DNA of 47,028 nt from Bacteroidota bacterium (GTDB lineage: Bacteria; Bacteroidota; Bacteroidia; Chitinophagales; Saprospiraceae), in the NCBI GenBank assembly GCA_029561355.1, contig JAKQJD010000077.1:1-47028 (forward strand), in the 5' to 3' direction. Every line of letters begins with the position of its first letter. Position 1 is the stretch's first letter. The translations under genes were made by a program, and so were the position numbers. Shown here piece by piece: positions 1-9,200 of the stretch. The notes beneath the pieces are model-generated. The model was not told the origin of the DNA. It did not search any database and saw only the letters and a program-made list of their open reading frames with translations.

Positions 1-3000
1 TTGGCCGTTGTTCCAAAGGTACGTGATCGTACCCGTACCGCCCGTTCCGGCTGCTGTGGCAGCGCCGTTCGAGCCCCCGAAACAACTAACGTTCGTCGAA
101 GCGCTGATGGTTACCGCAACTGCGCTGGCAGGTTGCGTGATCGTAACCGTAGCCGTTTCAGTACACCCGTTAGCATCCGTGACCGTCACCATGTGGCTGC
201 CTGCGGAAAGACCTGTGGCGGTTTGGTCCGTCGAACCATTATCCCAAAGGTAAATGTAAGGCAACGTGCCGCCGCCGGGGGTGACTGTGGCTGAGCCGTT
301 CGAGCCGCCGAAGCAGGAAACCGGTGTGGTTTGAGCAGCCGTGGCCGTTAAATCTGTTGCCTGAATGATTGTGACGGTGGCGGTAGTCGTGCAGTTGTTC
401 GCATCCGTTACCGTAACGGAATGGACACCGACCGGCAGGTTTGTTGCTGTTGCAGTCGTTTGACCAGCCGCAGAAGCCGACCATAAATACGTATAAGCAG
501 TCGTTCCACCCGTAGCATTTACGGTAGCAGAACCTGTGCTTGCGCCGTTGCAACCGATATTGGTTTGGCCGGTGATGTCGGCTACTAACAAGGTTGGCTG
601 CGTGATGGTGACCGTAGCAGTGGTCGTGCAGCCGTTTGCGTCGGTGACAACAACCGTATAAGTGCCTGCTGCTAAACCAGTTGCAGTAGCCACGGTTTGG
701 CCATTGCTCCAGGCGTAAGTGTAGGTGGTCGTGCCGCCAGCAACATTTACTGTGGCAGAACCGGTCGAAGCACCGTTGCAAAGCACGTTGGTTTGTGCGC
801 TGATATTTGCTGTAAGTTCGGAAGGTTCGGTGATTACAACGGAAGTACTTGACATACAACCGTTTGCATCGGTAGCCGTCACATTGTACGTCCCGGCAGT
901 CAGGGCGGTGGCGGTTGCCGTCGTTTGACCATTGTTCCAAAGGTAAGTAATCGTGCCAGTGCCGCCTGTTCCGGCTGCTGTGGCTTCGCCGTTCGAACCG
1001 CCGAAACAACCCACGTTGGTCGAAGCGCTGATGGTTACCGCTACTGCGCTGGCAGGTTGTGTGATCGTAACCGTTGCTGTTTCCGTACAACCGTTCGCAT
1101 CAGTGACCGTCACCATGTGGCTGCCTGTGGAAAGGCCTGTGGCGGTTTGGTCGGTCGAGCCGTTGTCCCAAAGGTAGGTGTAAGGCAAAGTGCCGCCGCC
1201 GGGGGTGACTGTGGCTGAGCCGTTCGAGCCGCCGAAGCAGGAGACCGGCGTGGTTTGGGCTGCCGTGGCCGTCAAATCCGTTGCCTGGATGATGGTGACA
1301 GTGGTTATAGCGGTGCAGTTGTTCGCATCCGTAACTGTAACGGAATGAACACCTACGGGCAGGTTTGTTGCCGTTGCAGTCGTTTGACCAGCCGCGGAAA
1401 CGGACCACAAATAGGTGTAGCCTGTTGTTCCACCCGTAGCATTTACGGTAGCAGAACCTGTGCTCGCGCCGTTGCAACCGATGTTCGTTTGGCCGGTAAT
1501 GTCGGCTACTAACAAGGTTGGCTGCGTGATCGTGACCGTTGCGCTGGTCGTGCAGCCGTTTGCGTCGGTCACAACAACCGTATAAGTGCCTGCTGCCAAA
1601 CCTGTTGCAGTGGCCGCCGTTTGGCCATTGCTCCAGGCGTAAGTGTAGGTGGTCGTGCCGCCTGCAACATTTACTGTGGCAGAACCGGTCGAAGCGCCGT
1701 TGCAAAGCACATTAGTTTGCGCGCTGATACTTGCTGTAAGTTCAGCAGGCTCCGTGATTACAACAGAAGTACTTGACGTACAGCCGTTTGCATCGGTAGC
1801 CGTCACATTGTAGGTCCCGGCAGTCAGGGCGGTGGCGGTTGCCGTCGTTTGACCATTGTTCCAAAGGTAAGTAATCGTGCCAGTGCCGCCTGTTCCGGCT
1901 GCTGTGGCAGCACCGTTGGAGCCCCCGAAACAACTGACGTTGGTCGAAGCGCTGATGGTTACCGCAACTGCGCTGGCAGGTTGCGTGATCGTAACCGTAG
2001 CCGTTTCAGTACACCCGTTAGCATCCGTGACCGTCACCATATGGCTGCCTGCGGAAAGACCTGTGGCGGTTTGGTCGGTCGAGCCATTATCCCAAACATA
2101 AGTGTAAGGCAAGGTGCCGCCGCCGGGGGTGACTGTGGCTGAGCCGTTCGAGCCGCCGAAGCAGGAGACCGGCGTGGTTTGAGCAGCCATGGCTGTTACG
2201 TCTGTTGCCTGAATGATCGTAACCGTGGCTATGGCGGTGCAGTTGTTCGCGTCCGTGACGGTAACGGAATGAACTCCGACGGGCAGGTTTGTTGCCGTTG
2301 CGGTCGTTTGACTACCGGCAGAAACGGACCACAAATAGGTGTAGCCTGTTGTTCCACCCGTAGCATTTACGGTAGCAGAACCTGTGCTTGCGCCGTTGCA
2401 ACCGATGTTGGTTTGGCCGGTGATGTCGGCTACTAACAAGGTTGGTTGTGTGATCGTAACCGTTGCGCTGGCCGTGCAGCCGTTTGCATCCGTTACTGTG
2501 ACGGTGTACGTTCCGGCTGTCAGGTTGATGGCTGTGGCGGCAGTTTGTCCGCCGGTCCAGGCGTAGGTGTAGGTGGTCGTGCCACCTGCAACATTTACTG
2601 TGGCAGAACCGGTCGAAGCGCCATTGCAAAGTACATTGGTTTGTGCACTGATATTTGCTGTGAGTTCGGAAGGCTCGGTGATTACAACAGAAGTACTTGA
2701 CGTACAACCATTTGCATCGGTAGCCGTCACATTGTACGTTCCCGCAGTCAGGCCTGTGGCAGTTGCCGTCGTTTGACCGTTGTTCCAAAGGTAAGTGATC
2801 GTGCCCGTGCCACCTGTGCCGGCTGCTGTGGCTGCGCCATTGGAGCCACCAAAGCAACTAACGTTGGTCGAAGCACTGATCGTTACTACAACTGCACTGG
2901 CAGGTTGTGTGATGCTGACCGTTGCCGTTTCCGTACAACCGTTGGCGTCCGTGATCGTGACCATGTGGCTGCCTGCGGAAAGACCTGTGGCAGTTTGGTC

Positions 3001-4620
3001 GGTCGAGCCATTATCCCAAATATAGGTGTAAGGCAACGTGCCGCCGCCGGGGGTAACAGTGGCTGAACCGTTCGAGCCGCCGAAGCAACTTACCGGCATG
3101 GTTTGAGCAGCCGTGGCGGTTACGTCTGTCGCCTGAATGATTGTGACAGTGGCTATGGCCGTACAGTTGTTCGCGTCGGTGACTGTAACAGAATGAACTC
3201 CGACGGGCAGGTTTGTTGCTGTTGCGGTCGTTTGACTACCGGCAGAAACAGACCAGAGGTAAGTGTAAGCAGTTGTTCCACCCGTAGCATTTACGGTAGC
3301 GGAACCGGTGCTCGCGCCGTTGCAACCGATGTTCGTTTGGCCGGTGATGTCGGCTACCAACAAGGTTGGCTGTGTGATGGTTACCGTTGCGCTGGCGGTG
3401 CAGCCGTTTGCATCCGTTACTGTGACGGTGTACGTTCCGGCTGCCAGGTTGATGGCTGTGGCGGCAGTTTGTCCGCCGGTCCAGGCGTAGGTGTAGGTGG
3501 TCGTGCCGCCAGCAACATTTACTGTGGCAGAACCGGTCGAAGCGCCATTGCAAAGCACATTGGTTTGTGCGCTGATACTTGCTGTAAGTTCAGCAGGTTC
3601 CGTGATTACAACAGAAGTACTTGACGTACAACCGTTTGCATCCGTGGCAGTGACATTGTACGTCCCAGCCGTCAAACCTGTGGCAGTTGCCGTCGTTTGA
3701 CCGTTGTTCCACAAATAGGTGATCGTGCCTGTACCGCCTGTTCCAGCCGCCGTGGCAGCACCGTTGGGGCCGCCAAAACAACTAACGTTGGTCGAAGTGC
3801 TGATCGTTACTGCTACTGCGCTGGCAGGTTGTGTGATGGTAACCGTTGCCATTTCCGTACAACCGTTTGCATCCGTAACCGTGACCATATGGCTGCCGGC
3901 GGAAAGACCTGTGGCGGTTTGGTCGGTCGAGCCGTTGTCCCAAAGGTAGATGTACGGCAAGGTGCCGCCGCCGGGGGTAACTGTGGCCGAGCCGTTCGAG
4001 CCGCCGAAGCAAGAAACAGGCGTGGTTTGAGCCGCTGTGGCGGTTAAATCTGTTGCCTGAATGATCGTAACCGTGGCTATGGCGGTGCAGTTGTTCGCGT
4101 CCGTGACGGTAACGGAATGAACTCCGACGGGCAGGTTTATTGCTGTTGCAGTCGTTTGACCAGCGGCAGAAACGGACCACAAATAGGTGTAGCCCGTCGT
4201 TCCACCCGTAGCATTTACGGTAGCGGAACCTGTGCTCGCGCCGTTGCAACCGATGTTCGTTTGGCCGGTGATGTCGGCTACTAACAAGGTTGGCTGCGTG
4301 ATGGTGACTGTCGCGCTGGCCGTGCAGCCGTTCGCGTCCGTGATGGTTACGCTGTGAACGCCCGCAGCAAGGTTCGATGCCGTTGCGGTAGTTTGAGCCG
4401 CTGCCGAAGCGGACCACAAATAAGTGTATGCCGTTGTGCCGCCTGCGCCTGTTACCGTCGCAGCACCCGTACTCGCACCATTGCAAAGCACGTTCGTTTG
4501 GGCACTGATAGAGGCCGTCAGTTGAGCGGTTTCTGTAATCACCACCGAGGCTACTGCCGTGCAGCCGTTCGCATCCGTGGCCGTTACATCATAGGTTCCT
4601 GCTGTCAAACCTGTGGCTGT
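1..4620 (-). repeat. 924-bp higher-order tandem repeat of SprB units, five copies
   Basis: Five copies with an exact 924-bp period (308 codons) start at 1, 925, 1849, 2773 and 3697, with no change of frame. Each copy holds four SprB repeats of 231 bp in a fixed order, recognisable by their cores (N to C): DNGSTDQ, NNGQTT, a variable third unit, and SASAAGQTT. The third unit occurs in different forms: SNGQTV in the two leftmost copies, TGGQTA in the next two, and SASAAAQTT in the copy at 3697-4620. Some stretches of more than 80 bases are identical between non-adjacent copies, for example 110-191 and 1958-2039. A diverged partial copy continues to about 5000. The array runs off the left edge. 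Confidence 0.93.
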
Positions 4621-7600
4621 TGCACCGGTTTGTGTATTGCTCCACAGGTACGTGATGGCGCCCGTGCCACCCATTCCGGTGGCTGTGGCCGTGCCGTCTG
4701 AACCGCCAAAACAAGAGACGTTCGTTTTGACTACTGTTACTGTTAAGGCACTTATCGGTTGTGTGATCGTAACCGTTGCCGTTTCCGTACAACCATTAGC
4801 ATCCGTGACCGTGACCATGTGGCTGCCTGCGGAAAGACCTGTGGCGGTTTGATCGGTTGAGCCGTTGTCCCAAAGGTAAATGTAAGGCAAAGTGCCGCCG
4901 CCGGGGGTGACTGTGGCTGAGCCGTTCGAGCCGCCGAAGCAAGAAACAGGGGTGGTTTGGGCCGCCGTGGCCGTCAAATCTGTGGGTTGGGTGATCGTAA
5001 CGATTGCTGTTCCGGTACAACCCACGCCATCTGTAACAGTCACCGTATACGTTCCTGCAACCAGATTCGTCGCAATTTGTCCGGTTGCCAGGTTCGACCA
5101 GGCATAACTATACTGCGGCGTTCCATCGGCCACTATAGCAGTAGCACTGCCATTCGTTCCTGCAAAACAGGAAACGGGGGTGGATACAATGGTGATGTTT
5201 GAAAGCAAACAAATGGAGCACGCGACCGGAGCGCTTGCATTATTGCAATACTGATCGGCATTTCCACCGCCCAATACCTTGAAATTATTATCCGCGCTCA
5301 CATTCGGATCAGCATTTAACGGGTCCGAATAATTGTGAAACAAATCAATCGTTCCCGTACAACCTGCGGGAATTTTAAAGGTAAACAATGCAATGTCCGT
5401 GTTCGCCGGAATGTTGAATACCGTGTAACTCCCTGCATTGGCCGGTGCGAAAAACACATAATCGGAGCCCGGATTTTGAGGCGGATTGTTCAATTGTGTA
5501 AATGCCATATCCAGATCGGTGAGGGACGTCAGATTCGACAATTGAATCACGCCGGGACCGGCTCCGTCAGGGTCGGGAAACACCAGTGTAAACTGGGTAC
5601 TACCCGTAATACGCGCCAGTGGGCCGCTGTATGCTACGGAACTATTAAAGGAAACGCGATACGTTTGCCCGTCCGGGTCCAGCGTCAGTTTATAGGTAAC
5701 GGTTCCTGTATTCTGACCGATTACCACGCTGGAAGATGCAGTACATCCGTTTTGATCCGTAATCGTAACGGTATGTGTTCCCGCACTCAGGTTAATGGCG
5801 GTCGCTGTCGTTTGGCCGTCATTCCAGAGGTACGTGTAGCCCGGAGTACCGCCTGTGGGAGTTGCCGTAGCACTCCCGTCCGCAGTTCCGCCGCAACTTA
5901 CATTTACTCCTGTAACAGCGGATGTCAGCGCCAGCGGCGGTTGCGTTATGGTAACCACCACCGTTGCAATACAACCGTTGGCATCCGTTACAGTAACGGT
6001 GTATGCGCCCGCCGCCAAGCCGGTTCCGGTAGCAGTGGTTTGGCTACCGGCTGTCACCGGCCAGAGGTAGGTATAATTGGGGGTTCCGCCGGCAGCGATG
6101 ATCGTTGCAGTGCCCGTACCTGCTCCATTACACAACACATTGGTTTGTGCGCTGATGGCCGCAGTCAGTACCGTTGGCTGTGTAATGCCGGCAGTAGCCG
6201 TAGCACTACACCCATTTGCATCGGATACGGTGACGGTATAGGTGCCTGCTGCAAGCCCGGTGGCCGAAGCGTTGGTTTGCCCGTCGCTCCAAAGATAGGT
6301 GTAAGGAATAGTGCCGCCGCCTGCCGTCACGGTGGCAGTTCCGCTCGCACCACCCGAGCAACCTGCATTTGCGCTGGCTGTAATCGTTGCGGTCAGTGTT
6401 TGCTGCGGTTGCGCAAGGGTAATGGTGGAAATGGCCGTGCAACCCCTGGAATCTGTTACGGTAACAGTATAAATACCGCCGGCCAGTCCGGTGAGCGTCT
6501 GGTCAGTCGAGCCGCCCGTCCACAATATGGAATAACCGGGCGTACCGCCGCCAATCGTAACCATGACGGAACCTGTGCCGGCGCCATTGCACAAAACAGG
6601 TGAAACGACACTTGCTGCCGCGGTCAGTAAGGGCGGTTGTGTAATGGTTAAAACAACGGTACCCGTGCACCCTACCCCATCCGTTACTGTTACGGTGTAA
6701 GTGCCGGCTACGAGATTCGTAACGGTTTGCGTGGTTTGATTACCTGCAATGGCCGGCCAGGCGTAGCTGTATTCCGGTATGCCGTCGGCTGCAATAATTG
6801 TGGCTGTCCCGTCCGCGCCGCCCGAACAGGATACGTTGGTCGTGACCGCCGTAACGTTGGAAAGCATACAATTCGGACAAGGCAGCGGCGCCGTAATGTT
6901 GTTGCAATACAGGTCCGTATTGCCTCCGCCCAGCACCTTGAAATTATTGTCTCCATTGACGTTCAAAGAAGCATTCAGCGGATCGGAAGTATTGTCGTAC
7001 AAGGCGACAGAACCCGTGCACCCACCCAGTATTTTGAAGGTAAACAGATCGATATCGGTGTTTGCAGGAATATTAAAAACGGTGTACCCGCCCGCATTGG
7101 TCGCTGCAAAAAACGTATAGTCTTTGGATGGATTCTGCGGCGGATTGTTGAGTTGTGTGTAATCCATGTTCAGGGCCGTCAGCGACGTTACATTGGTCAG
7201 TTGTACGGCCCCCGGGGCGGCGCCATCGGGGTCCGGAAATACCAGTGTAAACTGTGTACTGCCCGTTATACGAGCCAGCGGACCGCTATATGCCACCGAA
7301 CTGTTGAAGGAAACGCGATAGGTTTCTCCATCCGGATCCAGGGTCAGTTTATAACCCACTGTTCCGGTATTCTGGCCGATCGTGATATTGGAAACGGCCG
7401 TACAACCATTCTGGTCGGTTACCGTCACAGTGTGGGTGCCTACGGTAAGGTTATTTGCAGTAGCCGTCGTTACGCCCGTGCTCCAGGCATACGTGTACGC
7501 AGGCGTACCGCCGGCCGGTGTCACGGTTGCGCGGCCGTTGCCGGAGGCGCCGCAACTGACGTTAATGCCGGAAATGGTATTGGTCAAAGCGGCAAATGGC

Positions 7601-9090
7601 TGGCTGATTAGGGTAGTAGCCGTGGCTATACAGCCTTGTCCGTCTGTTATGGTGGCGGTGTAAACGCCCGCAGCCAACCCGGTAGCCGTTGCAGTCGTCT
7701 GGCTGCCTGCCGAAACCGGCCACAAATAACTGTAAGCAATGGTGCCTCCCGAAGCGGCCACGGTAGCGCTGCCCGTACTGCCGCCACTACACAGTACATT
7801 CGTACTTGCACTGATGGATGCTATTAAAACAGGCGGCGCACCAATGGTGGTGGTGGTGGTAGCGGTACAGTTATTGGCGTCGCTGACAGTCACCGTGTAA
7901 GTGCCTGCGCTAAGTCCGGTTGCAGCGGCGGTTGTCTGTCCGTCGCTCCATAAAAAGGTGTAAGGTGAAATACCGCCACCGCCGCCGGCCGTTGCAGCGC
8001 CGTTGGAGCCGCCCGAACAACTTGTATTCAGGCTGGCCAGTATCGTAGCCGTTACAACCGAAGCAGGTTGCGTGACCGTTGCCTGGGAAGTTTTTGTGCA
8101 TCCTTTCGCGTCGGTTACAGTCACGGTATAGGTGCCGGCCGGCAAGCCGGTAACGGTCTGGTTGGTGGAGCCACCCGTCCACAGCAGGGAATATGGCGGA
8201 GTACCGCCGCCCGCTGTTACCGCCACGGAGCCCGTGGAACCGCCGTTGCACAACACATTTGAAACGGTATTGGCAATGGCGGTCAGCACAGAGGGTTGTG
8301 TAATTACTGCCGTTACGGTTCCCACACATCCGCCCGCATCGGTCACGGTTACTTCGTAAGAGCCTGCCGAAAGGTTGTTGACGCTTTGAGTAGTTTGGTT
8401 GCCTGCACCGGGAGGCCAGGCGTACGTATAAACAGGTGTTCCGTCCGATGCCACAATCGTGGCCGTTCCGTCGGCGCCGCCGAAGCAGGAAACAGGCGTT
8501 ACAATCGCTGTAATATTGGAAAGCGGACAAGGGGGGCATTGGACGGGACCACCTGTGTTTCCGGTATACAGATTGACGTTGCCGCCGCCCAGCACCTTGA
8601 AATTATGGTCCGCATTGATCATCAGATCGGCGTTCAGCGGGTCGGCCACATTGTCGTATAAATAGAGGGTTCCGGAACAGGAAGCGGACGACTTGAAACT
8701 GAATAAATCGATATCCGTGTTCGCCGCGATATTGAACGGCGTATAGGAGCCCGCATTGGAAGGTGCGAAAAAGAGATAGTCTTTTACGTTGTTTTGAACG
8801 GGGCTGTTGACCTGAGTCAGTACCCAGTTCAGCGGTGTCAGGGCCGTCAGATTGGTCACCATAAATGAACCTGCTCCGGCAGCATCAAAATCGGGCACCA
8901 CGATAGTCACCTGCGAAGAGGGAGCGATCCGGGCAAGCGGGCCGGAGTATGCGACAGTACTGTTAAATGAAACGGTATAAACCTGGGTTGCATTGTTGTA
9001 CGACAACTTATACGTAACTGCGGCTTGTACAGATGCAACGCACAACACCCACAACAATGCGGTGGACAAAAGAAGTAACTGTCTTTTCAT
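1..9090 (-). CDS. Giant SprB-repeat surface adhesin, C-terminus beyond the window
   Basis: The minus-strand frame is open from the ATG at 9088-9090 to base 1, giving 3030 codons; the stop lies outside. The N-terminus (MKRQLLLLSTALLWVLCVAS...) is a typical signal peptide ending near residue 23. Three copies of a ~160-residue domain (called A here) start near residues 27, 580 and 1133. Each is followed by SprB repeats of about 77 residues, with a core like GGTxPYTYxW, then AGTYTVTVTDANGC, and a second Cys in an SC-GG or LCNG motif. There are five repeats after A1, five after A2, and about 22 after A3 up to the edge. SprB of Flavobacterium johnsoniae is a mobile T9SS-secreted gliding adhesin. 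A surface adhesion or motility role here is inferred from that family. The anchoring signal cannot be seen. The gene lies 110 bp downstream of a small protein that carries the same A domain, so the two probably share an operon. Confidence 0.93.
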   Translation of the reverse strand, partial: MKRQLLLLSTALLWVLCVASVQAAVTYKLSYNNATQVYTVSFNSTVAYSGPLARIAPSSQVTIVVPDFDAAGAGSFMVTNLTALTPLNWVLTQVNSPVQNNVKDYLFFAPSNAGSYTPFNIAANTDIDLFSFKSSASCSGTLYLYDNVADPLNADLMINADHNFKVLGGGNVNLYTGNTGGPVQCPPCPLSNITAIVTPVSCFGGADGTATIVASDGTPVYTYAWPPGAGNQTTQSVNNLSAGSYEVTVTDAGGCVGTVTAVITQPSVLTAIANTVSNVLCNGGSTGSVAVTAGGGTPPYSLLWTGGSTNQTVTGLPAGTYTVTVTDAKGCTKTSQATVTQPASVVTATILASLNTSCSGGSNGAATAGGGGGISPYTFLWSDGQTTAAATGLSAGTYTVTVSDANNCTATTTTTIGAPPVLIASISASTNVLCSGGSTGSATVAASGGTIAYSYLWPVSAGSQTTATATGLAAGVYTATITDGQGCIATATTLISQPFAALTNTISGINVSCGASGNGRATVTPAGGTPAYTYAWSTGVTTATANNLTVGTHTVTVTDQNGCTAVSNITIGQNTGTVGYKLTLDPDGETYRVSFNSSVAYSGPLARITGSTQFTLVFPDPDGAAPGAVQLTNVTSLTALNMDYTQLNNPPQNPSKDYTFFAATNAGGYTVFNIPANTDIDLFTFKILGGCTGSVALYDNTSDPLNASLNVNGDNNFKVLGGGNTDLYCNNITAPLPCPNCMLSNVTAVTTNVSCSGGADGTATIIAADGIPEYSYAWPAIAGNQTTQTVTNLVAGTYTVTVTDGVGCTGTVVLTITQPPLLTAAASVVSPVLCNGAGTGSVMVTIGGGTPGYSILWTGGSTDQTLTGLAGGIYTVTVTDSRGCTAISTITLAQPQQTLTATITASANAGCSGGASGTATVTAGGGTIPYTYLWSDGQTNASATGLAAGTYTVTVSDANGCSATATAGITQPTVLTAAISAQTNVLCNGAGTGTATIIAAGGTPNYTYLWPVTAGSQTTATGTGLAAGAYTVTVTDANGCIATVVVTITQPPLALTSAVTGVNVSCGGTADGSATATPTGGTPGYTYLWNDGQTTATAINLSAGTHTVTITDQNGCTASSSVVIGQNTGTVTYKLTLDPDGQTYRVSFNSSVAYSGPLARITGSTQFTLVFPDPDGAGPGVIQLSNLTSLTDLDMAFTQLNNPPQNPGSDYVFFAPANAGSYTVFNIPANTDIALFTFKIPAGCTGTIDLFHNYSDPLNADPNVSADNNFKVLGGGNADQYCNNASAPVACSICLLSNITIVSTPVSCFAGTNGSATAIVADGTPQYSYAWSNLATGQIATNLVAGTYTVTVTDGVGCTGTAIVTITQPTDLTATAAQTTPVSCFGGSNGSATVTPGGGTLPYIYLWDNGSTDQTATGLSAGSHMVTVTDANGCTETATVTITQPISALTVTVVKTNVSCFGGSDGTATATGMGGTGAITYLWSNTQTGATATGLTAGTYDVTATDANGCTAVASVVITETAQLTASISAQTNVLCNGASTGAATVTGAGGTTAYTYLWSASAAAQTTATASNLAAGVHSVTITDANGCTASATVTITQPTLLVADITGQTNIGCNGASTGSATVNATGGTTGYTYLWSVSAAGQTTATAINLPVGVHSVTVTDANNCTAIATVTIIQATDLTATAAQTTPVSCFGGSNGSATVTPGGGTLPYIYLWDNGSTDQTATGLSAGSHMVTVTDANGCTEMATVTITQPASAVAVTISTSTNVSCFGGPNGAATAAGTGGTGTITYLWNNGQTTATATGLTAGTYNVTATDANGCTSSTSVVITEPAELTASISAQTNVLCNGASTGSATVNVAGGTTTYTYAWTGGQTAATAINLAAGTYTVTVTDANGCTASATVTITQPTLLVADITGQTNIGCNGASTGSATVNATGGTTAYTYLWSVSAGSQTTATATNLPVGVHSVTVTDANNCTAIATVTIIQATDVTATAAQTMPVSCFGGSNGSATVTPGGGTLPYTYIWDNGSTDQTATGLSAGSHMVTITDANGCTETATVSITQPASAVVVTISASTNVSCFGGSNGAATAAGTGGTGTITYLWNNGQTTATATGLTAGTYNVTATDANGCTSSTSVVITEPSELTANISAQTNVLCNGASTGSATVNVAGGTTTYTYAWTGGQTAATAINLTAGTYTVTVTDANGCTASATVTITQPTLLVADITGQTNIGCNGASTGSATVNATGGTTGYTYLWSVSAGSQTTATATNLPVGVHSVTVTDANNCTAIATVTIIQATDVTAMAAQTTPVSCFGGSNGSATVTPGGGTLPYTYVWDNGSTDQTATGLSAGSHMVTVTDANGCTETATVTITQPASAVAVTISASTNVSCFGGSNGAATAAGTGGTGTITYLWNNGQTTATATALTAGTYNVTATDANGCTSSTSVVITEPAELTASISAQTNVLCNGASTGSATVNVAGGTTTYTYAWSNGQTAATATGLAAGTYTVVVTDANGCTTSATVTITQPTLLVADITGQTNIGCNGASTGSATVNATGGTTGYTYLWSVSAAGQTTATATNLPVGVHSVTVTDANNCTAITTVTIIQATDLTATAAQTTPVSCFGGSNGSATVTPGGGTLPYTYLWDNGSTDQTATGLSTGSHMVTVTDANGCTETATVTITQPASAVAVTISASTNVGCFGGSNGEATAAGTGGTGTITYLWNNGQTTATATALTAGTYNVTATDANGCMSSTSVVITEPSELTANISAQTNVLCNGASTGSATVNVAGGTTTYTYAWSNGQTVATATGLAAGTYTVVVTDANGCTTTATVTITQPTLLVADITGQTNIGCNGASTGSATVNATGGTTAYTYLWSASAAGQTTATATNLPVGVHSVTVTDANNCTTTATVTIIQATDLTATAAQTTPVSCFGGSNGSATVTPGGGTLPYIYLWDNGSTDQTATGLSAGSHMVTVTDANGCTETATVTITQPASAVAVTISASTNVSCFGGSNGAATAAGTGGTGTITYLWNNGQ
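5686..9012 (-). repeat. 1659-bp tandem module: A domain plus five SprB repeats
   Basis: The codons for the YKL motif that opens each A domain lie at 9004-9012, 7345-7353 and 5686-5694, exactly 1659 bp (553 codons) apart both times. The whole block of one A domain plus five SprB repeats is therefore tandemly duplicated. Modules 1 and 2 are complete. The third keeps its A domain (about 5200-5694), but its SprB part has been expanded into the 924-bp array. At the joint the last SprB repeat runs straight into the next A domain through a shared IGQNTGTV segment, which appears before A2 and A3. Confidence 0.88.
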
Positions 9091-9110
9091 GATTGAAGAA
9101 TTTATGGAGT

Positions 9111-9164
9111 TGGGGTTGCGTCAAATCGTTCAACCGCTTCGATTCAACATTTGACACAACCCCA
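9111..9164 (-). promoter_or_regulatory. Long intercistronic inverted repeat
   Basis: Arms 9111-9126 and 9149-9164 are 16 bases each with one mismatch, around a 22-base loop. The hairpin fills the gap between the stop of the 278-residue protein and the ATG of the SprB adhesin, ending 20 bp before that start. No T-run follows it in the direction of transcription, so it does not look like a simple intrinsic terminator. An RNA-stability, partial-termination or translation-control element is possible; this is inference. Confidence 0.6.
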
Positions 9165-9200
9165 GTTCACATTCAAGATTATACACTAAAAGATTAAATA

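Noticed and set aside
1..8665. Many 60-420 residue plus-strand frames over the SprB gene
   Set aside because: They recur every 924 bp in step with the array and carry Arg/Cys/Gly-rich text. They are shadows of the adhesin frame.
1..9090. A frameshift or pseudogene in the adhesin, since no stop is seen
   Set aside because: Stretches read across the whole length, including the first ~1 kb, the A2 and A3 regions, and both ends, stay in one frame. The gene simply continues past the left edge.
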